DNA of 64,000 nucleotides from Paenochrobactrum pullorum (lineage in GTDB: Bacteria; Pseudomonadota; Alphaproteobacteria; Rhizobiales; Rhizobiaceae): contig NZ_JBHEEH010000008.1 in the NCBI RefSeq assembly GCF_041929845.1, positions 1 to 64,000 on the forward strand, given 5' to 3'. A model generated the notes under the pieces. It did not search any database and had not been told where the DNA came from. It saw only the letters and a list, made by a program, of their open reading frames with translations. The position numbers and the translations under genes were made by a program. Shown one piece after another: positions 34,774 to 43,095 of the stretch; position 1 is the stretch's first letter, and each line of letters opens with the position of its first letter.

Positions 34774-34932
34774 TTTAAAATGACAGCAACATTCGCGAAC
34801 AGCTGACGCGTTACAGCGCTCATAAACAATGTCTTATTTTCTTTATAAGAACATATTGCGTTCAAATTAAGACAATTGCATATTTATAAAAGGATGTGTG
34901 ATTTTCCAACAATCTGACACCACTTAATAAAG

Positions 34933-35008
34933 TGGTGAGCGCGCACGGGTTCGAACCGTGGACCTACTGATTAAAAGTCAGTTGCTCTACCTGCTGAGCT
35001 ACGCGCTC
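34933..35008 (-). tRNA. tRNA-Lys (anticodon UUU)
   Basis: On the minus strand acceptor arms GAGCGCG / CGCGCTC, D arm GCTCAGCAGGTAGAGC, anticodon stem-loop CTGACTTTTAATCAG with TTT, T arm GGTTCGAACC, discriminator A and encoded CCA. Confidence 0.97.
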
Positions 35009-35346
35009 CCTTGGGGGAAGAAGTTGTCTCCCTCAGAAGTTGGCCGATACATAAGGCGCACTTTCCGTTTGGTCAACACAGAAAAATCAGAAATCGGAAG
35101 AAAACGCATTTTATTTCGTTTTTAACGCAAAAACAATTACCATTAATTGATATTAAACCCGGTTAAACACTGAATGGTTGTATATTTTATCCACAGAACG
35201 GCATTTTCTGCTGCAAATTGATTCCTCTAGCTTATTGAAATCGCATCACTTTACCCTGAAACGCGAATCTTCTCGCCGAATCCTGTCAATGATTCACTCG
35301 ATTCTATGTTTTGATTCTGAAAAAGCGAATGATTGCACCTGAAAAA
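35009..35346. other. Gene-free stretch upstream of tRNA-Lys
   Basis: AT-rich. It holds a single perfect DnaA-box sequence TTATCCACA (35187-35195) and no gene. The tRNA-Lys promoter should lie here. Confidence 0.4.
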
Positions 35347-35376
35347 CAAAAAAGGCGCTTGTTATAAGCGCCCTTT
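35347..35376 (-). terminator. Rho-independent terminator
   Basis: AAAAAAGGCGCTT / AAGCGCCCTTT arms with loop GTTAT-like; on the minus strand the T run follows the stop of the small membrane protein gene. Confidence 0.85.
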
Positions 35377-35400
35377 CAGTAAAATCACCTTTGAAGAATA

Positions 35401-35610
35401 TTACTTCTTTTGAAGACTTTGAATTTTTCCGGCAACAACCCAGCCGATAAATGGTGTTATAATAAAGCTCACGGCAGCCAGAATGATCATAGGATAGACC
35501 GGGCTTTTAGCCAAAGCAGGCACCGTCAGAATTACAATAAAGCCAGATCCGACCAAAACCATAAAGGCAATCGAGCCCAGAAATAACGACATCTGCATTT
35601 GAGTGGACAT
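35401..35610 (-). CDS. Small membrane protein
   Basis: A 69-residue protein with two helices (about 8-31 and 40-62) and a Lys-ending tail (IQSLQKK). CGGAGT lies before the ATG. No family is recognised, although similar short proteins are frequent in this order. It is followed by its own terminator, so it is probably a genuine monocistronic gene. Confidence 0.7.
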   Translation of the reverse strand: MSTQMQMSLFLGSIAFMVLVGSGFIVILTVPALAKSPVYPMIILAAVSFIITPFIGWVVAGKIQSLQKK

Positions 35611-35782
35611 AATAACTCCGTTAGGGGCAAAAACTGATCACTTCAAGCCTTAGGCTATCGCGTGAATTAGAATGATTCAATCTTATAAACACTGTTCACG
35701 CATTGATCCTGATCAACTTTAAAAATATATCATATTGTAAACAATTAAATTTTATTTGAACTGCATAATGCCGGAGTGAATT

Positions 35783-36709
35783 TTGCATACCGAACAATCC
35801 ATTCTCAAAACCTCAATTACTGTCACAATATTTTTAGCCGGTTTCGGCGTCGTTTTCGGTCTGCTTGCCGGCTCGTTTTCTATTGTATTTGATGGTGTTT
35901 ATCTGCTCATTGATGCAGCACTCAGTGGCCTTGCATTGATCGTGGCGCGGCTGATCAGCCTCTCTACCCTACCCGAACCGCCTAGCGGCAAATTGCGTGA
36001 TCGCTTCACCATGGGATTCTGGCATCTGGAACCAATGGTGCTTGGCCTCAATGGCCTGATGCTGACAGGCGTATCCATCTACGCACTGATCAATGCCATT
36101 GGCAGTTTGATGTCTGGTGGCCGCCATCTCGAATTCAGTTATGCCGTCTTTTATGCTGCCTTCGCATTAGTTGTCTGCATATTAATGGGCTGGCTGGAAA
36201 TGCGTGCCAACCGCAAACTAAAATCAGACTTTGTCGCCCTTGATGCCAAAGCATGGTATATGTCGGCTGGTATTACTGCGGCACTCTTTATTGCATTTAT
36301 GATCGGGATAATACTTGAAGGCACAAGTCTGGATTGGATGTTATCCTATATCGATCCGGCTGTGCTAACGATTGTATGTCTTATTATTATACCGATGCCG
36401 TTTGTCACAATCAAACAAGCGCTGGCAGATATACTTCTATTCACGCCGATTGAACTAAAAGAAAATGCCGAAAGCGTCGCTCAAGAATTTGTCGAGCGTT
36501 ATGGTTTTCTGTCCTATCGCGCTTATGTCGCCAAAGTTGGACGTGGCACCCAAATCGAGCTTTACTTTATTGTGCCAGCGAATTGGCCTGCAAAAAAACT
36601 GGAAGAATGGGATGCCATCCGCGATGAACTGGCAGATGCTCTGGGTGAGCGAAGCCCGGATCGCTGGCTGACCATCGCCTTTACGACAGAGCCTGAATGG
36701 GCAGATTAA
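35783..36709 (+). CDS. Cation diffusion facilitator-like transporter
   Basis: A 308-residue protein with five or six membrane helices. The CDF metal site appears as FDGVYLLIDAALSG in helix 2 and ALDAKAWYMSAG in helix 5, with aspartates where divalent cations bind. A cytoplasmic C-terminal alpha-beta domain follows (YRAYVAKVGRGTQIELYFIV). It likely exports a divalent cation such as Zn, Fe or Mn; the substrate cannot be read from sequence. The N-terminus MHTEQSILKTS requires the TTG at 35783, which has GGAGTG upstream. Confidence 0.85.
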   Translation: MHTEQSILKTSITVTIFLAGFGVVFGLLAGSFSIVFDGVYLLIDAALSGLALIVARLISLSTLPEPPSGKLRDRFTMGFWHLEPMVLGLNGLMLTGVSIYALINAIGSLMSGGRHLEFSYAVFYAAFALVVCILMGWLEMRANRKLKSDFVALDAKAWYMSAGITAALFIAFMIGIILEGTSLDWMLSYIDPAVLTIVCLIIIPMPFVTIKQALADILLFTPIELKENAESVAQEFVERYGFLSYRAYVAKVGRGTQIELYFIVPANWPAKKLEEWDAIRDELADALGERSPDRWLTIAFTTEPEWAD

Positions 36710-36726
36710 GTCCTGCCCACGTTGGT

Positions 36727-37353
36727 TTAGTTCTTTGTCATTAAGGTTGCGGCTCCAGCCGCAACCAAGCCCCCCCCACCAGCGCGCCCCATCCAGATTT
36801 TCGTTTTTTTTGAACTGACTAATAAAGAGCGCGCTCTCGCAGCCGTTAAAGCATATAATGCATCCGTTATTCCAACCACCACGGTGAAAGTGCAAATCAA
36901 CAATATGGCCTGCGGCCAGTATGCATGGTTGCCATCAATAAATTGCGGCACAAACGCCACAAAAAACACAATTGTTTTAGGATGAAAAACGCCGATCAGA
37001 ATATTGCTGCGAAAAGCAAGGCTTGCTGAAATAGGATTGATGGCTGCAGCCGTATCATTAGCGTTCATATGACTGCTCCGGATTGCAAGAATACCAAGCC
37101 AGATCAGATAAAATGCCCCTGCCCATTTAAGAAGCATAAAAGCAGTTGCGGAGCTTGCAAGCAATGCGCCAACGCCGGCCAGCGAGAGTGTCATAGCAAA
37201 TAGATTGCCAACGGCCATACCGGCAACGGACGCTAAAGCTGTACGCGTGCCGGAACTAATTGCATAGCCGACGATACTTAATACACCCGGCCCCGGCACG
37301 ATACCCACAACAATAGAGGCCGCTATAAAGCCAAACCACAAATGATAGTTCAT
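36727..37353 (-). CDS. LysE/RhtB-family amino-acid exporter
   Basis: A 208-residue protein with six membrane helices. The family N-terminus is FIAASIVVGIVPGPGVLSIV with the PGP motif, and FHPKTIVFFVAFVPQF marks the middle. It exports amino acids or related metabolites. The start at 37353 fits the family; the frame is open further upstream. It lies downstream of the marR gene on the same strand, so MarR may regulate it. Confidence 0.9.
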   Translation of the reverse strand: MNYHLWFGFIAASIVVGIVPGPGVLSIVGYAISSGTRTALASVAGMAVGNLFAMTLSLAGVGALLASSATAFMLLKWAGAFYLIWLGILAIRSSHMNANDTAAAINPISASLAFRSNILIGVFHPKTIVFFVAFVPQFIDGNHAYWPQAILLICTFTVVVGITDALYALTAARARSLLVSSKKTKIWMGRAGGGGLVAAGAATLMTKN

Positions 37354-37470
37354 ATACGTCACGCCTGTGCAAATAAAACAATCGGAACGTGGCCATCGCC
37401 ATGCAATATTATGAATGCACGACTGTATATAACTGACAAAACATTTCAATCCACGTTCGGTCAAAAAAAG

Positions 37471-37923
37471 TCACAACGAACTGACTGCTTTCGTAAGCTC
37501 TGACATAGCCTGACTTACAGCCAATAACCTCTCGTCTCCCATTTGCTGCGATAATTCTTGTTTTGCCGCTTTCCAGACCGGCACAACATTTATCATTAAA
37601 GCCTGTCCGGCATCCGTCAGGTTCAGTCGTTTTCCCGAACGACCACGTCCGCCTTCCGTATATATCAGACCGCGTGTCACCAGATGCTGCACATTACGGC
37701 TAAGGGTCGTTGCATCAACCCCCGCACTCATTGCCAGCTGAACCACAGTCGCATCTTTATTAGCGCCGACACCAACTAAAAGAGCGAACTGCTCAGCCGT
37801 TAATCCAAATGGTTTGAAACATATATTATAATAACGAGTGATTGCGCGTGCCGTGGCTCGTGCCTGAAATGCAGGGCATTCAGAAGCAATCATCTCCAAA
37901 GATGCAGAATCCCATTCACTCAT
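37471..37923 (-). CDS. MarR-family transcriptional regulator
   Basis: A 150-residue winged-helix protein. FGLTAEQFALLVGVG, DATVVQLAMSAGVDATTLSR (recognition helix) and RGRSGKRLNLTDAGQ (wing) give the MarR pattern. An ATG three codons upstream is also possible. It diverges from the DUF1330 gene across a palindrome and precedes a LysE-type exporter, so it probably controls both in response to a small molecule. Confidence 0.92.
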   Translation of the reverse strand: MSEWDSASLEMIASECPAFQARATARAITRYYNICFKPFGLTAEQFALLVGVGANKDATVVQLAMSAGVDATTLSRNVQHLVTRGLIYTEGGRGRSGKRLNLTDAGQALMINVVPVWKAAKQELSQQMGDERLLAVSQAMSELTKAVSSL

Positions 37924-37954
37924 TAATGTCACCTCGACAATTCCATTAAATTAA

Positions 37955-37974
37955 AATACTGTATATACATTATT
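37955..37974. promoter_or_regulatory. Candidate MarR operator
   Basis: TGTATATACA, a perfect 10-bp palindrome at 37960-37969, is extended by AATA(C)/TTATT on either side. It lies in the 72-base gap between the divergent marR and DUF1330 genes. Confidence 0.55.
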
Positions 37975-37995
37975 TAGCAATATGGAGATAAAACA

Positions 37996-38286
37996 ATGCC
38001 AGCATATGTTCATATTAATCTTCGTGTAACAGACCCCATCAAACAAGCAGCTCTTGCGCCGCGCTTTCAAACTGCCCTTCAGGATGCAGGTGGAAAAATA
38101 GTGCACTTCGGCCCCGTTGTGCAGGTTCTTGAAGGAGATGATACACCTCTTCCGCTGGCTGGCATTTTTGAATTTCCCACACTTGCCCAAGCGACTGATT
38201 TTTATAATTCAGAAAAATATATGCCCATCAAGCTGGAGCGCATGCAGGCTCAAGAAGCAAGAATGTTCATCGTCGAAACCAAATAA
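37996..38286 (+). CDS. DUF1330-family protein
   Basis: A 96-residue protein with the ferredoxin-like (dimeric alpha-beta barrel) pattern of DUF1330: MPAYVHINLRVTDP, GGKIVHFGPVVQVLEG, IFEFPTLAQATDFYNSEKYM and RMFIVET. The function is unknown. GGAGATA before the ATG is a good site. It is divergent from marR and probably repressed by it. Confidence 0.88.
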   Translation: MPAYVHINLRVTDPIKQAALAPRFQTALQDAGGKIVHFGPVVQVLEGDDTPLPLAGIFEFPTLAQATDFYNSEKYMPIKLERMQAQEARMFIVETK

Positions 38287-38335
38287 ATTTTGTCACTCGC
38301 GCAGTTTTTATCGCGTTCGACAAAACACTATTTTC

Positions 38336-38363
38336 AATGGCTCATACGGAGCCATTTTTGTTT
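38336..38363 (+). terminator. Rho-independent terminator
   Basis: AATGGCTC, loop ATACG, GAGCCATT, then TTTG. Confidence 0.75.
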
Positions 38364-38473
38364 GTCACCTCGCATTCGCACCATCTTCCCTTTTTAAATT
38401 CAAGATTTTTATGCAGACTCACGATAACTCTGCTTGCGGCGCGCCTTACAGCGTCTTATAGGGATAACTTGCC

Positions 38474-39439
38474 ATGACATCACAAAACGTTTCCCCGCTG
38501 TTCCCTCATCGCCATTTGCTTGGTATCAAGGGACTATCGCCGCTGGACATTAACTGCCTGCTTGATCTTGCCGATCAGGAAGTGGCTGTTTCGCGCCAGT
38601 TTGAAAAGAAAAAATCCATCTTGCGCGGCAGAACGCAGATCAATCTGTTTTTTGAAGCTTCTACGCGCACGCAATCTTCCTTCGAGCTTGCAGGCAAGCG
38701 CTTGGGCGCAGACGTCATGAATATGTCTGTCGGTAATTCCTCCGTTAAAAAAGGGGAAACACTGATTGATACGGCCATGACACTCAATGCCATGCAGCCG
38801 GATATTCTGGTCATCCGCCATGCCTCTGCCGGTGCTGCCGCTCTTCTTGCCCAAAAAGTTGGTTGTTCTGTGGTCAATGCTGGCGATGGTGCCCATGAGC
38901 ACCCGACCCAAGCCCTGCTTGATGCCCTCACCATCCGTCGCGCCAAAGGCAAGATCGGTCGTTTGATTGTCGCCATCTGTGGTGATGTTCTCCATTCTCG
39001 CGTTGCACGTTCCAACATTTTACTGCTCAACACGATGGGTGCGCGTGTACGGGTGATTGCCCCCTCAACGCTTCTGCCCGCAGGCATTGCCAATATGGGC
39101 GTTGAAGTCTTCAACTCGATGGAAGAAGGCTTGAAAGACGCAGATGTCGTGATGATGCTGCGCTTGCAGCGTGAACGTATGGCCGGTTCTTTTGTGCCAT
39201 CCGTGCGTGAATATTTCCGCTTCTACGGCCTTGATAAAGAAAAATTAAAAATTGCCAAACCAGACGCGCTGGTGATGCATCCCGGCCCGATGAACCGCGG
39301 TGTGGAAATTGCCTCCGATGTCGCCGATGGCCCGCAAAGCGCCATTCAAAATCAGGTGGAAATGGGCGTTGCCGTGCGCATGGCCGTCATGGAAGCCCTG
39401 CTTGATCCGCGACGCAATCAAAGCACGGGAGAAGCCTGA
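38474..39439 (+). CDS. pyrB: Aspartate carbamoyltransferase catalytic subunit
   Basis: A 321-residue enzyme joining carbamoyl phosphate and aspartate in pyrimidine synthesis. It carries the carbamoyl-phosphate motif FFEASTRTQSSFE, then GDGAHEHPTQALLDALTI and VMHPGPMNRGVEI. Its stop overlaps the start of the next gene (TGATG), so the two are translationally coupled. This fits the ATCase type that forms a complex with a dihydroorotase-like partner. Confidence 0.97.
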   Translation: MTSQNVSPLFPHRHLLGIKGLSPLDINCLLDLADQEVAVSRQFEKKKSILRGRTQINLFFEASTRTQSSFELAGKRLGADVMNMSVGNSSVKKGETLIDTAMTLNAMQPDILVIRHASAGAAALLAQKVGCSVVNAGDGAHEHPTQALLDALTIRRAKGKIGRLIVAICGDVLHSRVARSNILLLNTMGARVRVIAPSTLLPAGIANMGVEVFNSMEEGLKDADVVMMLRLQRERMAGSFVPSVREYFRFYGLDKEKLKIAKPDALVMHPGPMNRGVEIASDVADGPQSAIQNQVEMGVAVRMAVMEALLDPRRNQSTGEA

Positions 39440-40725
39440 TGAAACCGATCTGCTTTACTAATGCCCGTATCGTTGACCCATCCCGCCAGCTGGATGAAAT
39501 CGGTAGCCTGATTGTTCAGGATGGAAAAATTTTGGCCGCTGGCGCAAATGCACATAATCAAGGCGCACCTGATAATTGCGAAATCATCGATCTGCAAGGC
39601 AAATCCATTCTGCCCGGACTTGTCGATGCTCGCGTTTTTGTCGGTGAACCAGGCGCCGAGCATCGTGAAACCATTGCATCAGCCAGCCGTGCAGCTGCTG
39701 CCGGCGGTGTCACCTCCTTTATCATGATGCCGGATACCGATCCGGTGATTGATGATGTGGCGCTGGTTGAATTTGTCAAACGCACTGCACGCGACACGGC
39801 CATCGTCAATGTTTATCCGGCTGCTGCCATTACGCGTGGCCTCAAGGGCGAAGAACTGACTGAATTTGGCCTGTTGCGTGCCGCGGGTGCCGTCGGTTTC
39901 AGCGAAGGCCGCAATACAATTCATAATACCCAGACGATGCGCCGCGCCCTCACCTATGCACGTGATTTCAATGCGATTATTTCCTGCGAAGCACGTGACC
40001 CGTATTTGGGTGCCAATGGCGTGATGAATGAAGGCTTGCTTGCTAGCTGGCTTGGTCTTTCAGGTAGTCCGCGTGAAGCTGAACTTATTCCGCTTGAACG
40101 TGATTTGCGCTTGGCAGCTCTTACCAAAGGCTTTTACCATGCCAGCCAAATTTCATGCGAAATGTCGGCCAATGCTATCCGCAGAGCTAAAGCTGACGCT
40201 GTGAATGTAACTGCTGGCATTTCCATCAATCACTTGTCGCTCAATGAAAACGACATTGGTGAATTCCGCACATTCTTCCGCCTGTCACCGCCACTGCGAC
40301 AGGAAGAAGACCGCTTGGCGATGATAGAAGCGGTCAAAGACGGTACGATTGATATTATCGTCTCTGCTCACGATCCGCAGGATGTTGATACCAAGCGCCT
40401 GCCATTTGCCGATGCGGAAGCCGGTGCAATCGGCCTTGAAACACTGCTTGGAGCAGCGCTGCGTCTTTATCATAATGAAGATTTGAGCCTGCTGCGCCTC
40501 ACAGAAGTGCTTTCCACGGCACCAGCGCGCATTTTCGGCCTTAATGCCGGCACTTTGAAGCCGGATGCTTCAGCGGATTTGATTATTGTCGATCTGGAAG
40601 AGCCTTGGGTCGTGCATGAAAAAGACCTGCATTCCCTATCGAAAAACAGTTGTTTTGAAGGTGCACGTTTAACGGGACGTGTTCTGCAAACAATGGTTGC
40701 TGGAAAAACCGTTTTCAAACTGTAA
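39439..40725 (+). CDS. Dihydroorotase-like protein lacking metal ligands (PyrC'/PyrX type)
   Basis: A 428-residue amidohydrolase fold. The region that in active class I dihydroorotases reads DxHVHLREPG is here LVDARVFVGEPGAEHRE, so both zinc-binding histidines of HxH are lost. Near the C-terminus the DHAPH-type motif is IIVSAHDPQDVDT, so the catalytic Asp position is changed too. Such non-catalytic copies are known as structural partners of ATCase (pyrB-pyrC'). Coupling to pyrB supports that role. A true dihydroorotase must then be encoded elsewhere. Confidence 0.85.
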   Translation: MKPICFTNARIVDPSRQLDEIGSLIVQDGKILAAGANAHNQGAPDNCEIIDLQGKSILPGLVDARVFVGEPGAEHRETIASASRAAAAGGVTSFIMMPDTDPVIDDVALVEFVKRTARDTAIVNVYPAAAITRGLKGEELTEFGLLRAAGAVGFSEGRNTIHNTQTMRRALTYARDFNAIISCEARDPYLGANGVMNEGLLASWLGLSGSPREAELIPLERDLRLAALTKGFYHASQISCEMSANAIRRAKADAVNVTAGISINHLSLNENDIGEFRTFFRLSPPLRQEEDRLAMIEAVKDGTIDIIVSAHDPQDVDTKRLPFADAEAGAIGLETLLGAALRLYHNEDLSLLRLTEVLSTAPARIFGLNAGTLKPDASADLIIVDLEEPWVVHEKDLHSLSKNSCFEGARLTGRVLQTMVAGKTVFKL

Positions 40726-40737
40726 TATAAAAAATAA

Positions 40738-40764
40738 ACAGGCTATCCTCATCAGATAGCCTGT
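40738..40764. terminator. Perfect hairpin between pyrC' and plsY
   Basis: ACAGGCTAT / ATAGCCTGT, a 9-bp stem with a 9-base loop, 13 bases after the pyrC' stop. No T run follows on the plus strand (TTTATT on the minus). It could be a weak terminator or processing site. Confidence 0.5.
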
Positions 40765-40768
40765 AAAC

Positions 40769-41422
40769 TTGTCGGCATCGATTCAATCGTTAAATTTTGA
40801 TGATGCAACTCATAAGAATACCTCATGGGAGGCCCACATTTTTTTAATTATTGCAGCTCTTGCCCTCGGCTATTTGCTGGGCTCCATTCCTTTTGGCCTT
40901 GTGCTCACCAAGATGGCAGGGCTTGGCGATGTGCGCTCCATTGGTTCAGGCAATATTGGTGCCACCAATGTGCTGCGCACCGGTAATAAAAAACTCGCAG
41001 CCGGCACATTGATTTGTGACATGCTGAAAGGCACAGCGGCTGTATTGCTCGCCAGCTATTATGGCGCAGATTTCGCACTGGCTGCGGGTCTTGGCGCTTT
41101 TATCGGCCACACTTTTCCGGTTTGGCTGGGCTTCAAGGGTGGCAAAGGTGTTGCTACCTATTTAGGCGTGTTGATTGCCCTTGCTTGGCAGGTTGCCCTT
41201 ATCTTTGCCGGTGTCTGGCTGTTGATTGCGCTTCTGACCCGTTATTCATCACTTTCGGCACTTGTGGCCTGCGTGATGGCGCCTATTGCGCTTTATTTGC
41301 AAGGTAATATCAACACGGCTATTTTAATGGCCGTTCTGACTGTGATTATTTTCATCAAACATCACGCCAATATCATCCGCCTGATTGATGGCAGTGAAAG
41401 TAAGATCGGACAAAAAAAATGA
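40769..41422 (+). CDS. plsY: Glycerol-3-phosphate acyltransferase PlsY
   Basis: Up to 217 residues with five membrane helices. PlsY motifs are clear: LLGSIPFGLVLTK, GSGNIGATNVLRTGNKK, FIGHTFPVWLGFKGGKGVAT and IFIKHHANI. It makes lysophosphatidic acid from acyl-phosphate. The start is unclear: the frame opens at a TTG (40769) without ribosome site; GGGAGG at 40827-40832 points to an ATT at 40838; an ATG at 40825 is out of frame across a run of seven T. It overlaps dprA by four bases. Confidence 0.93.
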   Translation: MSASIQSLNFDDATHKNTSWEAHIFLIIAALALGYLLGSIPFGLVLTKMAGLGDVRSIGSGNIGATNVLRTGNKKLAAGTLICDMLKGTAAVLLASYYGADFALAAGLGAFIGHTFPVWLGFKGGKGVATYLGVLIALAWQVALIFAGVWLLIALLTRYSSLSALVACVMAPIALYLQGNINTAILMAVLTVIIFIKHHANIIRLIDGSESKIGQKK

Positions 41423-42642
41423 ACGATCAGGCGGTTTCACCTCATGGAATACGCCTGTCCGACCAGCAAAGACTGAACTGGCTACGCCTTATCCGCAGTG
41501 AGAATATCGGCCCAGTCACATTCAGGGATCTGATTTTACACTGCGGTTCTGCCAGCAATGCGCTGGAAATGCTTCCCGAACTCAGCCGCCGCGGTGGTTC
41601 TTACCGTCGTATTCGCCTCGCCTCGCTTGAGCAGGTAACACGCGAAATGGAAGCCGTTGAACATTTGGGCGCACGCCTCATCGGCATGGGCGAACCCGAT
41701 TATCCGCTTTATTTAAAAAATTGTGATGCTCCACCGCCATTAATTACGGTTCAAGGTGATTTATCGGTTTTCACCAAACCGCCTGTCGGCATTGTCGGTT
41801 CACGCAATGCCTCGATTGCGGGCGCACGTTTCACACAAAAAATCGCAGCAGAATTAGGCAAAGCAGGCTTTGCCATTATTTCCGGCCTTGCACGCGGTAT
41901 TGATGCCGCCGCCCACCAATATAGCTTAAAAACCGGCACTGTTGCGGTATTGGCCGGTGGTATTGATCGTCCCTATCCGCCACAAAATATTGGCCTCTAT
42001 CACGAGATTCCGGAAAATGGTGGCGCGGTTGTGAGTGAAATGCCGCTTGGCTGGGAGCCGCGTGCACAAGATTTTCCACGCCGGAACCGAATCATCTCCG
42101 CTCTTTCATCAGGATTACTTGTCGTCGAAGCCGCAAAACGTTCCGGCTCACTGATTACAGCAAGAATGGCTGGCGAAATGGGGCGGGTAGTATTTGCTGT
42201 TCCCGGCTCACCGCTTGATCCACGCGCAAGCGGCACCAATGAACTGATTAAACACGGCGCATTGCTTGTGACCGAAGCCAATGACATTATCGAAGCCTTG
42301 TCACCGCAACTGGTTAGGCAAAGTCAACAAAGCACAGACAAGCAATTTACGCACCAACCGGATCAACTGAGTTTGAAAATAGAAGAAGTGGAGCAAGACT
42401 ATCAGTCGCACTCCTTGCTGAATACAACACCACATCCGGAAAAAATGACGCCTCCTGCTTCCGATAAAGACAGAGAGCAAATCTTTAATCTGTTAAGTCC
42501 TGTTCCGGTTTCCGTTGATGAGATTATCCGTCACACAGGCATAGAACCGGCACAGGTTTTTCTCATTTTGCTGGAGCTTGATCTGGCAGGTCAGCTCAGC
42601 CGATATCCCAATGGACATGTAGCTTTAATGCCCAGCATGTGA
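41419..42642 (+). CDS. dprA: DNA-processing protein DprA
   Basis: A 407-residue protein. Residues 15-75 form a SAM-like domain (LSDQQRLNWLRLIRSENIGP); the Rossmann core has VGIVGSRNASIAGA, ISGLARGIDAAAHQ, VLAGGIDRPYPPQN and RRNRIISALSSGLLVVEAA. The C-terminal 60 residues are a winged helix (IFNLLSPVPVSVDEIIRHTG). DprA loads RecA on incoming single-stranded DNA in natural transformation. It starts inside the plsY end (ATGA), and topA follows after a gap. Confidence 0.96.
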   Translation: MNDQAVSPHGIRLSDQQRLNWLRLIRSENIGPVTFRDLILHCGSASNALEMLPELSRRGGSYRRIRLASLEQVTREMEAVEHLGARLIGMGEPDYPLYLKNCDAPPPLITVQGDLSVFTKPPVGIVGSRNASIAGARFTQKIAAELGKAGFAIISGLARGIDAAAHQYSLKTGTVAVLAGGIDRPYPPQNIGLYHEIPENGGAVVSEMPLGWEPRAQDFPRRNRIISALSSGLLVVEAAKRSGSLITARMAGEMGRVVFAVPGSPLDPRASGTNELIKHGALLVTEANDIIEALSPQLVRQSQQSTDKQFTHQPDQLSLKIEEVEQDYQSHSLLNTTPHPEKMTPPASDKDREQIFNLLSPVPVSVDEIIRHTGIEPAQVFLILLELDLAGQLSRYPNGHVALMPSM

Positions 42643-42831
42643 GGGTGAAATTCTAACACCCACGCTCTGATTTTCTTCTGCTTCAATCTGATCGCGGCTT
42701 TCAATTACCGCCATTTCAAGCAAGTACACAAGCACATGACAATCCGTCGACTTCGCCATTATCCGCATATCGCAAAGCATATCTTCAATAAATTGCAGAA
42801 TTTCAATTTTATTAAATCGCCCATCACCCAT
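42625..42831 (-). CDS. Small conserved hypothetical protein
   Basis: A 68-residue protein with a helical middle (KIEILQFIEDMLCDMRIMAK, then LVYLLEMAVIESRDQ). Similar short helical proteins (LxYLxEMAxIE) are recalled from other Hyphomicrobiales; no function is known. It converges with dprA and their ends overlap by 18 bases. No strong ribosome site is seen. Confidence 0.6.
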   Translation of the reverse strand: MGDGRFNKIEILQFIEDMLCDMRIMAKSTDCHVLVYLLEMAVIESRDQIEAEENQSVGVRISPSHAGH

Positions 42832-43095
42832 TAACTCCCCCGCTCCGTCATTTAAAATTGCTCATCTGAAATAATTTTAAGTATGGCTCACAATATCGTA
42901 TTTTCTTTTAGAGATTAAAATTGGTACTCTTGATGAGAGTGCTTATCAACAAATAAAACCAAAGGTTGTATTTTAAACAAAAATCAAGGCGCACTCTTGA
43001 CCAAATGGTCTGCGCTGTTCATGTGATGGGAAACCCTCGCCATTCGGGCATGTGCGTAAAAACACTGTGGGGGACCAAGAATTTAGGCTGTTGTA

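Larger units (their letters stand above)
34692..34836 (-). ncRNA. Putative small RNA or short-peptide locus sharing a 28-nt block with the cspA 3' region
   Basis: No usual gene fits this stretch, but it ends in a clear terminator and holds, at 34773-34746, the block CCTTTGACCACGGATGTA...CTGGCACTGG, identical to 5401-5428 except one base. Two short frames cross it. MSAVTRQLFANVAVILNL starts with an ATG at 34823 and stops within the block. A start-less frame (34833-34732) reads RECCCHFKPLTTDVLALVKMA in overlapping parts, with three adjacent cysteines. A stand-alone small RNA of about 130 nt related to the cspA 3' end is favoured; a peptide is the alternative. The promoter is not clear. Confidence 0.5.

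Noticed and set aside
35187..35195. Perfect DnaA box TTATCCACA
   Set aside because: A single copy without further boxes, an AT-rich unwinding region or neighbouring origin genes; expected by chance.
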